This document shows positions 39,156 to 52,115 of a DNA stretch of 64,000 nucleotides, piece after piece. The stretch covers positions 1-64,000 of the forward strand of contig QAOA01005747.1 in the NCBI GenBank assembly GCA_003255065.1, given 5' to 3'. Every line of letters starts with the position of its first letter. The first letter of the stretch is position 1. The notes beneath the pieces were generated by a model. It worked only from the letters and a program-made list of their open reading frames with translations, was not told where the DNA came from and searched no databases. This DNA comes from Cercis canadensis. Taxonomy: Eukaryota; Streptophyta; Magnoliopsida; Fabales; Fabaceae. The position numbers and the translations under genes are program-made.

Positions 39156-41004
39156 TATATACAAAAATCCGGCAAGTACTTGCTCTGATTTAAATCATTG
39201 ATGATATAAAAACATTTTACACCATCATAGAATCATGTGCTATTAGATATAATAAGAATGGTTAAATTATTTATTTTTATTAAGAGATTGCCTACCAAGA
39301 ATGATTACTAGTAACGGATGAAACATAAGCTTTAGAAGCGAAGTGCTTCGATCCTTATTAATTGATCCAATCCCAGTTGGTCTGTTCAAATGAATAAGGC
39401 TATCATAAGTTTTCGGTTTCCACCTCATTTTGCCAAATAAAACTTGAGTGTAATGCTATTTGCATAATTGTATTGTTCCAATGCTAGATTTTGTTGGTAA
39501 ATATCTATCAATTACAATACATTTTGTTTTAGAATTTAGAGCTAAAAACATTTATTTGTATAATTTTTTTAGTCAAAAAGAATTATAGACTGAAAGTACC
39601 AATTGCCTTATTTCACAGTAGAGAACAAATTTTCCAATAAAGTGAAACCCAAGTTTTTCACTTCTGAGGACTTTTCCTGGGAACTTTTCTCTATTCGTAT
39701 TCAATTATCAACTCAATTTGATCCAGTCACGCCATGGAAATTCAAAAATGAACCACAACCCACAATAAAAATTCTTATCTTTTACCAAAAGAAGAAACAC
39801 TAATTTAATGTGATATATATCCTCCATATTTGTTACAAAGTGATATTATTAAGATAAATATTGTAAACACTAACAATTGCCTTCAGCATGAACTCATTAC
39901 ATAAAAGCTACAATGTTTTCTTATTGATTTGTCTATCCTATAAATTTTTTGAATTGGAGGAGCGTATTTTTAAAATTAGTCTAAATTAGGATTCCTGATT
40001 AGCTACTTATGAAATCAATTGAATCAATCCTAATTTCAGGATTGATCTAAATTAAAACATCTACTTTACTAGTATATCCAAATGACTCAAATCCAATCCT
40101 AGAATTGATCTCAATTGGAGTGTCCACTCATCACTATGTGCAATCTAACTAGGGATTTTTAGAATTTAGTATCCTAATTTAATCATTATGTGAGTTTACA
40201 TAACTGGGAGTATACAGTGGTTGCTGGTTACAGATATTGAGATGGTGAAGGAAGTCAGCCTATGCACCTCTTTGAATCTAGGGAAGCCTTATCTATTCGA
40301 AAGTTACGGCCCACTCTTTGGGCAGGGCATATTATCATCAAGTGGGTCAATTTGGGCTCACCAAAGGAAGATTATTGCTCCTGAACTATACCTTGACAAG
40401 GTCAAGGTAAGTTGCTGCCTTATGGTTTATTTTTAACATCCTTTCACCACTCCCTCCCCCTTCCCTCGTTTTCATCCCAAGCCCTACCTAAGATAAAAGG
40501 GACAATGAGAAAAAGAAGGAAGTAAGCAAAGTATTTTAACCTTAGAAAGTTCATTCAATGGGGTTGGGGATCCAAGTTTACTACCAATTATTGTGAAATA
40601 TTGTGCTGTTAGAAGTTGATGATCATATGTACTTAATTGTACAAAATTATGAATGCTAAAGCATTTAATGAGTGAATGGAACCACCAAAACCAATCACAT
40701 TATGAGCTTTTCCTGTCTTACAGTAGATTCATTTGAAGGAGTAGATTGATCTTTTGCTGTCTTAAAAATTATGTTAAAGGGTATGGTCAATGTGATAGTT
40801 GACTCCACAAATATTATCTTGAGGTCTTGGGAGACTAGGCTTGAAAGTGAGGGAGGAGCAGTTTCAGAGTTTAAAGTTGATGAAGACTTGCGGAGCTTGT
40901 GAGCAGACATTATTGCAAGAGCTTGTTTTGGGAGCAACTATACTTAGGGAAAAAGAAATATTCACAAAGCTTAGAGATCTTCAAAAAGTCATATCCAAGA
41001 TAAT

Positions 41005-42288
41005 TGTTAAGTGGATTTTATATCCACTCTTTAGATCTCTTTTACTTAATTATTTGGTTGTTTATTGAGATTAATCATCATCTAATAGGATGTTTTATGT
41101 TAAATTGTAGGTTTCATAGGTTAGAATGAAGAATTGGGAAGTTTCTAGACCAGAATTCAAGCGTTGCGGCGCTCAAAACTCAAAGCTGCGGCTCTTGGAG
41201 CATGAAATTCAAAAGTGGAACAGCAACTCAGCGCTGCGACGCTCGCGCGCGGAGAAAATTGGTGTTTTTTTGGCAGAGAGGCAGCGCCGCGACGCCCAAA
41301 ATCCAGAGCCGCGGCCCCCGTGCAATTTTTCTAAATGCGTGTCCTTTTTCTTTAGTTTCTTTAGAGTTTTTAGAGTGAGTATAAATAGGAAATTTTAGGA
41401 ATTCTTAAGGGGATCCTTTTCTAGACTTTTTGGAGGCAAGGAGGAGAGCAAAAACAAGGATTGGAGAATGGCACAAAAAGATTGGAGCTTCTCTTCAGAG
41501 TTTTTATTCTTCTTCCATTTGAACCATGTCTAGATTTAATTTTATTATGTTCTTTTCATCTGCTATGAACTAAATTCCCTTCTAGGGCTATGATGTAGCC
41601 TAGCTAGGATGATTTGTTATTTTCTATTTCTTTAATTCAAGAACTCCTTTATTAAATTGTCTTCTTCTTCTCAAGTCTTCATGCTTCTGATTGCTTGATC
41701 ATCAATTAGTTGATTAGATAATTACAATGAGACTAGGAGGTAATTTGTAATTAAAGATCATAGAGATTAAGAACATAGGTTGCATGTAGGATAGGAATAT
41801 ACTTCCATGGTCTGTGTAGCTATTTAAAAAGAACCATAGAATTAAGTGAATTTCTAGGTTGTTCGCAATTCACATAGAAATATCGTGGGTTCATAACTTA
41901 GGAATACTTTTGTTTGACCTTGGGAAAGGCTAATAAATAATTTAGGGTTCTTGGCTAGCAATTAGGAAGATTGTTCTTGGTTAATGAATTAGGAATAGCA
42001 AATCGGAATAGCTATGGTGAAATCAAAAGCCCTAGATATTTTTCTCTCTTGATAATTCTATCATTTTACTGGTTTAGTTTGTTATTTTGCTGGTTTAAGT
42101 TTGTTTTCATCCTATTTTAGTTGTTTCTTGAAAATCTCTCTATATTGATTGATTAGATAAAATTAAGGTTAACCCAATTTCGGTAGTTGATACATTAGTC
42201 CTTGTGGGAACAATAACTCTATCTCATCTTATTACTTGGAAACGATAACGTACACTTGCATTAAGATTTCTCATAACAAGTTTTTGGC
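41005..42288 (+). repeat. 5' LTR of the Athila-like element
   Basis: TGTTAAGTGG...CTCATAACA. It contains a GC-rich block (41160-41330) with CGCTGCGACGCTCGCGCG-like phrases that is CpG-depleted in the other LTR. Confidence 0.9.
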
Positions 42289-42294
42289 GCCGTT

Positions 42295-42312
42295 GCCGGG
42301 GACTAATTTGTT
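42295..42312 (+). other. Primer-binding site (Asp-tRNA type)
   Basis: TGGCGCCGTTGCCGGGGA, complementary to the 3' end of plant Asp-tRNA. Confidence 0.85.
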
Positions 42313-42543
42313 ATCAATATCAATACTCAGTAATCTTGATTTTAGTCTAATCGTTTATTTTTATTTATTTTTTCATTGATTTATTTAAGTTCTTTACTTG
42401 CTGATACTTGCAGGAAGTTTCTTCTTGGTGTATGAGAAAATTTGGAAGTCGCTCCCTAATCCCATTTGATTCTGAGATAAAAAAAGACTTGTCGAAAGAA
42501 TAGAAAAGCAAGAAGAGAGCCTACCAGAATTTTAACAGACACA

Positions 42544-45314
42544 ATGGTGGAAGACAATCCTCCAAAAGTACTCTGTGACTATGCCCTACCTTCAGTCTCA
42601 AATACCACTTCTAGTACAAGGCGACCAGCTATCCAAGCCAATGCCTTTGAGAACAAACCAACCATTATTCATACGGTCCAGTCAACTCAATACTGTGGTT
42701 TAGCGAATGAAGATCCTCATGCCTACATTGCTAGGTTCTTGGAGATTTGCAATACCTTCAAGCACAATGGGGCTACTGAGGTGTCATTCACCTCCGCCTT
42801 TTCCCATTCTCACTACGGGATAAAGCCAAGTCTTGGCTTCAGTCATTGCCAGTGGGGACCATCACCACCTGGGATATCTTGGCACAAAAATTCTTGGCCA
42901 AATTTTTCCCACTGGCTAAGACCGCCAAGGTACGAAATGACATCACTACCTTCTATCAACAAGAAAATGAGTCACTTCAGGAGGCTTGGGAACTGTACAA
43001 GGAGCTACTTCGAAGATGCCCCCACCATGGACTTCCTGACTGGTTACAGTTACAAACATTTTATAATGGCTTGCTAAATTCCACTAGGACACTAGTTGAT
43101 GCTGCTTTTGGTGGATCTTTGATGAGGAAGACATATGAAGATGCCAATGAATTGTTAGAGGAGATGGCTACCAATGCCTATCAATGGCCTACTGAGAGGT
43201 CCACTTCATGAAAGGTATTTGGGGTTCATGAGGTTGATGCTTTCATAGCTTTATCTGCTAAAATTGACTCTCTGGCTAAGCAGTTAACCATTCAGAATGT
43301 CAACGTCATTCAGTCACCTCCTGAGAATTGTGATCATTGTGGTGGTCCTCATGCTAGCTCAAATTGCCAAGTTGGCAATCCATTCTCTCCATCTCAGTCA
43401 GAGGAAGCATACTTTGTGGGAAACCCAAGCAGGCAAAACAACCCTTACTTCAATACATACAATCCGAGGTGGAGAAATCACCCCAATTTTTCTTGGAGAA
43501 ACAATCAAAATTCTGCTCAGGCACCAGTGCAAGATCAACCACCACCACTTAAAGTTTCTTTGGAAGATGCTCTTGCCTACTTAACAATACACACCAATCA
43601 GTTTATGGCAAGAACAGACACCTCCATTCGAAACCTAGAAGTACAAGTGGGTTAATTATCTAGCATACTTAGCACCAGACAACATGAGTCTTTGTCGAGC
43701 GATACGGAGGTGAATCCTAAAGAGCATGTCATGGCTATCACTCTTCGTGATGGTAAGACTTTAGGTGAACCATTTAAAGTTGCAAAGAATATGCTAATTA
43801 AGTCAGTTAAGCCTGAGACAAAGCAAGACACCCCAGTGGAACCACTTGTGAAATTTGTGGAGAAGACATCTAAGTTATTCCCAGACAATCCTCCACCATA
43901 TGTTCCACCTCTTCTATTCCCTCAAAGATTCCAGAAGAAGAAGCTAGATATTCAATTCTCTAAATTTCTGGAGGTGTTCAAGAAGCTGCACATCAACATC
44001 CCATTTGCAGATGCTTTGGAGCAAATGCCTAGCTACATGAAATTTATGAAGGAGATTCTCTCAAATAAAAGAAAGCTTGCAGATTTTGAGACTGTGGCAC
44101 TTACTGAGGAGTGCAGTGCAATCTTACAAAAGAAATTGCCACCAAAATTAACAGATTCAGGGAGTTTCAATATTCCTTGTTCTATTGGCAATATATCTCT
44201 CGATAAGGCACTTTGTGATCTTGGTGCAATTATTAACCTTATGCCTCTTTTTGTTTTCAGGAAATTGGGTATAGGAGAAATAAAGCCAACTTCCATCTCC
44301 TTGACATTGGCGGATAGATCAATCAAGTATCCAAGGGGAATCCTGAAGGATGTATTGGTGAAAGTGGACAAGTTCATATTCCCAACGGACTTCATTGTTC
44401 TTGACATGGAAGATGACCAAGAAATCCCAATCATTATTAGTCGTCCATTTTTAGCAACTGAAAAGCTCTTATCGATGTGCAAAATGACCAACTTACTTTG
44501 AGAGTGCAAGGTGATCAAGTGTCCTTCAAGGTCTTCAAAAAAANTTCTCTCAAATAAAAGAAAGCTTGCAGATTTTGAGACTGTGGCACTTACTGAGGAG
44601 TGCAGTGCAATCTTACAAAAGAAATTGCCACCAAAATTAACAGATTCAGGGAGTTTCAATATTCCTTGTTCTATTGGCAATATATCTCTCGATAAGGCAC
44701 TTTGTGATCTTGGTGCAAGTATTAACCTTATGCCTCTTTTTGTTTTCAGGAAATTGGGTATAGGAGAAATAAAGCCAACTTCCATCTCCTTGACATTGGC
44801 AAATAGATCAATCAAGTATCCAAGGGGAATCCTGAAGGATGTATTGGTGAAAGTGGACAAGTTCATATTCCCAACGGACTTCGTTGTTCTTGACATGGAA
44901 GATGACCAAGAAATCCCAATCATTATTGGTCGTCCATTTTTAGCAACTGAAAAGCTCTTATTGATGTGCAAAATGACCAACTTACTTTGAGAGTGCAAGG
45001 TGATCAAGTGTCCTTCAAGGTCTTCAAAAAAAATAAAGTATCCAGATGAAGTGAGTGTTTGTTGTAAAATTGACACTACAAGTGGAAGCACTAAATCACA
45101 AGACCCAATTGAAGCTCACACCATGGGAATGGAAAATAAGGAGAAGCCTCTTGATTTAGAGGTCCAATATGATAAAATTCCCAAAAAGCCAATGGCTAGA
45201 CTTATGCCTATAGTTGAGTCTCATAAGAAAAACAAGAAAAAGTCACCATTCCAAAAAATTCTTCTGGAGCACCTCAAGAAGTCTTCTTGCTTTGGCGATG
45301 GAAACGAGGTATGA
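42544..45314 (+). pseudogene. Athila gag-protease pseudogene
   Basis: Gag starts DNPPKVLCDYALPS and continues RRPAIQANAFENKPTI and YCGLANEDPHAYIARFLEICNTFKHNG; a frameshift near 42780-42850 moves it to TITTWDILAQKFLAKFFP and RRCPHHGLPDWLQLQTFYNGL. Stops follow QWPTERSTS (43209) and NLEVQVG (43653). A zinc-knuckle-like CDHCGGPHASSNC lies near 43335. The protease-like part has CDLGA(S)INLMPL, LADRSIKYPRGI and VLDMEDDQEIPII-RPFLAT, as in Athila, where DLGA replaces DSG/DTG. This block appears twice because of the N at 44544. Confidence 0.9.
44057..45032. repeat. Direct repeat around a single N, probable unmerged contig overlap
   Basis: 44057-44543 and 44545-45032 are near identical (isolated changes such as GGTGCAATT against GGTGCAAGT) with N at 44544 between them. 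The protease-like block is therefore duplicated in the sequence but probably not in the genome. Confidence 0.8.
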
Positions 45315-47104
45315 AGATTAAAGGAAAATGGCCAACAAACTAAGGCTCATAGAGATAGTGGAATAAAGTTTCAGAAGACCTCCATAACCATTTTTTATCC
45401 TAGTTAATTTATTCTAGAGGCAGTCAGGCTGAGGACTATAAAACAAACGCTTTGTGGGAGGCAACCTAATCTTTTTAACCCTTTCTCTTAAGTTTTGTTT
45501 AGTCGTTTAATTTTATTTGCATGCTTGTGTGTTTAATTTTTTTTATGTTTTAGGTATAAAATCCATAACTTTTATTCCCCCCAACAGCTCCACCTGATGA
45601 AAATGCAAAGTGATCCATCTCCATTTTAGGGAAGTCCTCACATCTTTTTCTTCTTTGCTTTAAACATTGAGGACAATGTTTCCTTTAAGTTTGGGGGTGG
45701 GAAATTATTTTTTGAACTGCTGTATTGACTGGCACTTAACTTATTGGGTATTTTTTTTTAATGCTTTTCTAGGTAGTTTTTATGTTTAATTTTTATTTTT
45801 CTTTAGTTTAGTATAATAGAGTGAAATTTTTTGTTTAACCTTAGGTTAATGATAAAATTGATTTTCACTGTTTACAACTTTAGAAAATGATAGATTTTGT
45901 GTTTGTGTTTCTGATTAACTCTTGTGTTAATTTTTGTCTGACTGAAATTTCCTGAATTATTGAGCACATAGCCCTGCTTGCTTGAAATATGCATTGATTA
46001 AAGATGATTATGTGAACTAAGCCATTTCAAAATCTCACGAATGCTAGAACTTACTTGATTNAGAACTTGCTTGATTGTCAGTCGAGGCGAAATCCTAGGC
46101 TACGCAATATTAGGGAGATGATTTAGGCTATTTTTGTTTTGTTTGAACCTTTCTAGCTACCCTTTGTATGATATTTTATCCCTAGCATACCCCATTGAGC
46201 TTAATTTAGCCTGTTTCTTTGTCACCTACACTGATCCTAGCCTTTTGTATGATCTTTTGACTTGAACCTTTCACCTAAAGCACATTTTCAGTTTTAAGAG
46301 CATCTAGAGCTAGGAAAATTAAAGAGAATTGGTGAAGAAAAGAAAATGAAGATTTCAATGAAATGACCACCAAAGAATGAAAATTCAAAGAGCTACATCC
46401 CTGCTGTAAAGAAAAAAATATATATATTTTGCAATGAAAAGAAAAGACAATTGTGCAAATATTGAAAAGAAACAAAAAGAAAAAAAATGTCTTAGAAAGC
46501 ATTGAGTATGGGATGTAATGGCCCAAAAGTAAGAATTCTATTGGTGGATGACAAAGTAAAGAAGAAAATAAGTTTGGGGGAGTTACAAGTGAAAAGAAAG
46601 AAGGGTGCTCTTAAAATTGGCTCTAAACTGAATTTGTGTGATGGGTGAGTTAAGCCACATGTTTATCCATCATCCTACCCTTAACCCAACCACATATTAT
46701 AAGCTTATCAAAAGTCCTTTTGATCTTCAATATTGTGAAATGCCTACATTAGTGGAGATTGACATGAAAAGCAAGTGTATGGGGTTCTGAGAGAATAAAA
46801 GTGGAGAATATGTGTTTATGAGCTTATTTGCATAATCTTATTTAAGTGAAGAGAGTAGGGTAAGCAAGGGCTATACGTACACACACAGAAAATTTTAGTG
46901 AGATTGAGATGAGATTAACTTTGGGTTGAAATTATACACATTCATGCTATCTTGAAAATTTTCTAGGAGTTGTGTTTAATAGAGATCTTTGAGGCCTGTA
47001 TGGTTAGCAAATAAATTTTTCACTTTGTTAGTTAGTTGTTGAGTTTAATTTAATTTTTCTCTTTCTTTGCTCGAGGACAAACAAATGTTAAGTTTGGGGG
47101 TATT
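45315..47104 (+). other. Athila 3' non-coding region with two polypurine tracts
   Basis: After the gag-protease block comes a GGGAGGCAACC-type phrase (about 45458), common after pol in Athila elements. AAGTTTGGGGGTGGGAAA occurs at 45687 and AAGTTTGGGGGTATT at 47090 just before the LTR, each preceded by GAGGACAA. A single N at 46061 lies between 15-base near copies. No envelope-like ORF found. Confidence 0.6.
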
Positions 47105-48386
47105 TGTTGAGTGAGTTTTATATCCACTCTTTAGATCTCCTTTACTTAATTATTTGGTTGTTTATTGAGATTAATCATCATCTAATGATATGTTTTATGT
47201 TAAATTGTAGGTTTCATAGGTTAGAATGAAGAATTGAAGAATTGAGAAGTTTTTAGACCAGAATTCAAGCGCCGCAGTGCCCAAAACTTAGAGCTACGGC
47301 TCTTGGAGAATGAAATTCAAAAGCGGGACAACAACTCAGCGCTGTGGCGCTCGCACGTGGAGAAAATTGGTGTTTTTTGGTAGAGAGGCAGCACCGCGAC
47401 GCCCAAAATCCAGAGCCACGGCACCCATGCAATTTTTCTAAATATGTGTCATTTTTCTTTAGTTTCTTTAGGGCTTTTAGAGAGAGTATAAATAGGAAAT
47501 TTTAGGAATTCTTAAGGGGATCCTTTTTCTGGACTTTTTGGAGGCAAGGAGGAGAGCAAAAACAAGGATTGGAGAAGGGCACAAGAAGATTGGAGCTTTT
47601 CTTCAGAGTTTTTATTCTTCTTCCCTTTAAACCATGTCTAGATTTAATTTTATCATATTCTTTTCATCTGCTATGAACTAAATTCCCTTCTAGGGCTATG
47701 ATGTAGCCTAGCTAAGATGATTTGTTATTTTCTATTTCTTTAATTCAAGAACTCCTTTATTAAATTGTCTTCTTCTTCTCAAGTCTTCATGCTTCTAATT
47801 GCTTGATCACCAATTAGTTGATTAGATAATTACAATGAGACTAGGAGGTAATTTGTAATTAAAGATCATAGAGATTAAGAACATAGGTTGCATGTAGGAT
47901 AGGAATATACCTCCATGGCCTGTGTAGCTATTTAAAAAGAACCATAGAATTAAGTGAATTTCTAGGTTGTTCACAATTCACATAGGAATATTGTGGGTTC
48001 ATAACTTAGGAATACTTTTGTTTGACCTTGGGAAAGACTAATAAATAATTTAGGGTTCTTGGCTAGCAATTAGGAAGATTGTTCTTGGTTAATGAATTAG
48101 GAATAGCAAATCGGAATAGCTATGGTGAAATCAAAAGCCCTAGATATTTTTCTCTCTTGATAATTCTATCATTTTATTGGTTTAGTTTGTTATTTTGCTG
48201 GTTTAAGTTTGTTTTCATCCTATTTTAATTGTTTCTTGAAAATCTCTCCATATTGATTGATTAGATAAAATTAAGGTTAACCCCATTTCGGTAGTTGATA
48301 CATTAGTCATCGTGGGAACGATAACTCTATCTCATCTTATTACTTGGAAACGATAACGTACACTTGAGTTAAGATTTCTCACAACA
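47105..48386 (+). repeat. 3' LTR of the Athila-like element
   Basis: Copy of 41005-42288, TGTTGAGTGA...CTCACAACA. Confidence 0.9.
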
Positions 48387-50139
48387 ATAATTGCTGGAAT
48401 TCCTGGCTTTCGGTATACATGATTATACAATAAAGACATTTATTGTTATGAGAGATATCTTATGTACTCTTTTTTTTCTTTTCTTTTCTTTTCTTTTGGG
48501 TTGCATCTTGGCCATATATTAGCATATTATGTTGTTCTACTTGTTTTTGTTTCTTTTTTTCTTCCTTGCTAAGGTACTTGTTCATTTTACTAATGAGGAA
48601 TTTGGTATCATAAACTGCTTAGATACTTGCCAATCAAAATCAACAGGGAGATGTGGAGATTGGAGAAGGACATAAACTCAACTATATCGAAGCTTGTAAA
48701 ATGCCGCCTCCAGGCTGCTCAAGAGAAGGACCTTTTACAAATAATACTTGAGGGTGCAAACAGTTATGAGGGCAATAATGGCCTTGCTTCAAATCCTATC
48801 TTGAATGACAAGTTCATAATAGATAACTGCAAGAACATATTCTTTGCTGGACATAAGACTACTGCAGTTACAGCATCATGGTGCTTGATGTTGTTACCTG
48901 CACACCAAGATTGGCAAGATCGTGCCTGTGCAGAGGTGCTTGAAGTTTGTGGAAATGGTCCACCAGACGCAAGTATACTCCGAAGCATGAAGACTGTATG
49001 TATTGCACAACTCGAACTGGCTGTATGCTAAAATTGAATGTTGCTAGGAATTACATTACCCTGAAATTATATAACTTGATTTTTGACATCAGCAGAATAC
49101 CATTTAATTTTCATATAATAGATAAAAAATGGGATGCTTATTCCAGAATGACTTCTAATGCATATCGAGCAGTTATTTATGAATGGAAAAAATAAATGTT
49201 TGCTTTAGAACTTCTTCTGCCATTGAGCAAGAGAGTTTTGTCTGGTCATGAAGTTTTATAATTTGGAGAGAAACTTCAATCCTATATTGTCCTATTTGAT
49301 TGATGGACTGTCAATGAGAGCTTTCGTAAAAAATCAAACAAAAGAATATGTTCTCCATCCATGCTCTTTAAGAAGTCTTAGTTTTGAAAGTGACAAAATA
49401 TTTTCATTTCAATATTTCCTTTTTCTTTTTCTTGTATTGCTGGCAATATGGTTGCCCACCGACTAACTCTGGTCTCAAAATGATGTTGTGGATTAGGTTG
49501 AGGATCACCTTCCCTTCATCACTGATGTTCTTTTTATAGATGTTTTTGTTCTTTAATGATGGTGTCGTTTTCCCTCAAAAGAAAGTTTCCTTTTTTCCTT
49601 TTTAAAGAAAAAATCCAGTTAGTAGATTCCAAGTTTGATCACGAACATGGTCATTGATTGAAAGCTTCTATGAAAATGGTACATTTGCAGTTAACCATGG
49701 TGATTCAAGAGACCTTGCGGCTTTACCCACCAGTAATATTTGTGATTAGAACAGCCTTCAAAGATATTAAATTCAAAGACATTCAAATTCCAAAAGGAAT
49801 GAACATTCATATTCCAATCCAAGTATTGCAGCAAGACCCTGATCTCTGGGGACCTGATGCCCACAAGTTCAAACCAGAAAGATTTGCAAATGGGATTCTT
49901 GGTCCATGCAAGACTCCACAAGCTTATATACCATTTGGGGTTGGGGCTCGTGTCTATGTTGGCCAGCAATTAGCCATGAATTAGCCATGACAGAACTCAA
50001 GGTGATTTTATCTCTCATTCTGTTGAAGCTTCACTTCTCTCTCTCATAAAGTTACCAGTATTCACCCACTTTTCGATTGGTTATAGAACCAGGTCAGAGA
50101 GTTGTTCTCAATATGAGGAGAATTTAAACATGAACATGT

Positions 50140-50225
50140 AACCAAATGGCCTGCCCTCAGGGTTTGTGGGTTCCGTATTTGAACCCAAAGTCGTAGCTAA
50201 ACAGAAAAAAAAAGAAAAAAAAAAA
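50140..50225 (+). mobile_element. Short tRNA-derived SINE next to the P450 stop codon
   Basis: Weak box A (TAACCAAATGG), box B-like GTATTTGAACCC and a long A tail. The 13-base duplication is AACATGAACATGT (50127-50139) and AACATGAAGATGT (50226-50238), one mismatch. It inserted within one base of the P450 TAA. Confidence 0.65.
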
Positions 50226-50238
50226 AACATGAAGATGT

Positions 50239-50894
50239 GTAGAATGTTATCTTCTTTTCCTTTTACTTTATGAAGTTTATTTTGAAAACCTTACTTGGTC
50301 TTTTCTTCTATAATGCCATCTTAGTTCTATATATTTGGATTACTCATATCTTTTCTGTGTCAAAGGCGTCCTTAGAAAGTTATAAAGACATGTTTTCTTT
50401 TTAGTAACTGTTTATGATTACAGAGGACATTGTTCATTTTAATAACAAATTAATCTTAGCCTTTAAATATTTTTAAATAATACTTTGTTTCAAAGTGGAT
50501 ATTGTTTACTATAACGAAATAAAAAGGAAAAATGCAACTGCCATTAAATTTACATTGTGGTCAGAGAATGGATGGATTTCTAAAACTAAACATAGTAACA
50601 ACAGATCCTTGAATTTTTGTAAAATAATCAATACTTTCTTAAACAACAAATTATACTGTTACTGTGGAAATGAACAGTTTCTGGTGTGAACTAATTAAAC
50701 CCCTGATGAATGCCCTTTCCAAATCCCTTGTACCATTGTCTTCTTTATGAAAATTTCCAGGCATCGATAAAATCAGGATGAAACTAGCCTTGTTCGATGA
50801 AAAAGAGTTTTATGCTGTCATTGACTCCCTAGAGAAGATATAGGAGCCACTTTGAAACGGTGGTTTTGGAAAAGCTTTTTGACTAAAATTAAAA
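50239..50894. other. Intergenic DNA
   Basis: No gene seen. Confidence 0.5.
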
Positions 50895-51263
50895 GAGTAA
50901 AACCCTTTTTTAGTTCTTGAAAAATATAGCTACTGACAAATTCGTCCTCCAAAAATTTTCGGTGACAAATTGGTCATTGAATTATTATTCTGTCTGACAA
51001 ATTAGTCCTCTGGTACTTTAATGAAAAAATTTCTGGACCCTTGTAGACCATTTTTCTAAATTTATTTCACTGATCTTGTCTAGCTATGTTTAAGTCCTCC
51101 TTTTCTCATTTCAAGTCCTCCTTTTCTTTTCACTAATCTTTCCTCTCGGAAGACTAATTTGTTAGTGGAATAATAATTCAATGACCAATTTGTTACTGAA
51201 AATTTTTTGAGGACGAATTTGTCAGTGGTTGCATTTTCCAAGGACTAAAAAAAAGTTTTACTC
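50895..51263. mobile_element. Foldback MITE, 369 bp
   Basis: Arms of about 115 bp from GAGTAAAAC to GTTTTACTC, with matched inner parts such as GACAAATTCGTCCTC and GAGGACGAATTTGTC, and GACAAATTGGTCATTGAATTAT inverted on the other side. No coding capacity. Confidence 0.75.
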
Positions 51264-52106
51264 TTAATTCTATATCATTCTATACACTGTGAGCTCTAAT
51301 TAAATATAAACTATTTAAAAAATAATTTTAAGTAGGTCAATTAAAATTGTAAGATAGTTGTCAAATATAATATAAAATTTTATGTAATTGCGGTGTATGA
51401 GTAATATTTCACTTTGGATATAATCAATAAAAGAATTAATCATATGCTTGGATTGAGAGAAAGTAACGTGGAAATAAGGGGGATAGAAAATGGGGATGAA
51501 AACTAGTTTTTTGTGGATGAAAATGGAGAGAAAGAAAATTAGGGTGAAAAGGTGCATGGGTCCAACAACTATATTTTATATCCAACAATGGAGAGAAAAA
51601 GGGGTGGAACTGTACAGCTAAGTTGTGCATTTCCGAAATTAATAGGGACATATTTGCCATTTTTTACTGACAAGTTTTCTTTCTTCCAATTTTTCCACAT
51701 AACCAAACAAGAGAAAACTATTCTCCTCTATTTTCTCTTCTGCCTTTTTTTTTTTTTTTTTTTTNTTTTTTTTTTTCTCTTCTCTTTTTTCTTCACATCC
51801 AAACAAAGCATAATGGAGTCAGATTATCAAAAGTTTATCGAGCATCTTCCAAATATTTGAGCTTCATCAAAATTTAAACTTTCACTCTTTTATCAAAGAT
51901 TATTCTTGTAAACTTTGCTCTCTAAAATATAGCTTACACTTTAAATCCAACTTGACAATCTCACGATCACTTCCATGAAGAACTATTCCAACCTTAAATC
52001 TATATCACCCCAAAATAAAAAAACTTAAATAAACTTTTGACCATTATGGTTTAAGAAAAGTAGTGATTCTGTACTCTTAATTTTAAATCCAACAATTTGA
52101 TCCCAT
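51264..52106. other. Intergenic DNA with a poly-T tract and an N (51765)
   Basis: Weak inverted phrases (ATGCTTGGATTGAGAG near 51445; CACATCCAAACAAAGCAT near 51795) may mark a decayed MITE. No gene seen. Confidence 0.4.
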
Positions 52107-52115
52107 ATTTTTTAA

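Larger units (their letters stand above)
41005..48386 (+). mobile_element. Athila-like Ty3/gypsy retrotransposon, pol-deleted
   Basis: LTRs 41005-42288 and 47105-48386 (about 1.28 kb). Target duplication ATAAT (41000-41004 and 48387-48391) splits an Ile-Ile codon pair of the P450. The PBS (TGGCGCCGTTGCCGGGG at 42295) matches Asp-tRNA and the PPT (AAGTTTGGGGGTATT) ends at 47104, both typical of Athila. The interior encodes gag and a protease-like domain only; RT, RNase H and integrase are missing. LTRs differ at several percent of sites, many of them CpG changes. Confidence 0.92.
40205..50127 (+). pseudogene. CYP714-like cytochrome P450 pseudogene
   Basis: Pieces: 40205-40406 (TGSIQWLLVTD...GKPYLFE...WAHQRKIIAPELYLDKVK), 40780-41004 plus 48392-48412 (GMVNVIVDST...IIAGIPGF), 48623-48995 (YLPIKINREMWRLEKDI...ASWCLMLL) and 49691-50127 (ETLRLYPP, PERFANG, PFGVGARVYVGQQLAM). 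Sequence and exon layout fit CYP714, a clan that oxidises gibberellins. Defects: no N-terminus or membrane anchor (cut at 40205 with no acceptor); TGA at 40900; a 1-base insertion near 40952; a 7.4-kb LTR element inside the second exon; I-helix AGHKTT instead of AGHETT; heme-ligand Cys replaced by Tyr in GARVYVG; an 11-base tandem duplication (ATTAGCCATGA, about 49969-49990) shifting the frame; a TAA near 50048. It cannot make an active P450. Confidence 0.9.

Noticed and set aside
44033..45091. 352-codon minus-strand ORF
   Set aside because: It is antisense to the Athila protease-like block and exists at that length only because the block is repeated around the N.
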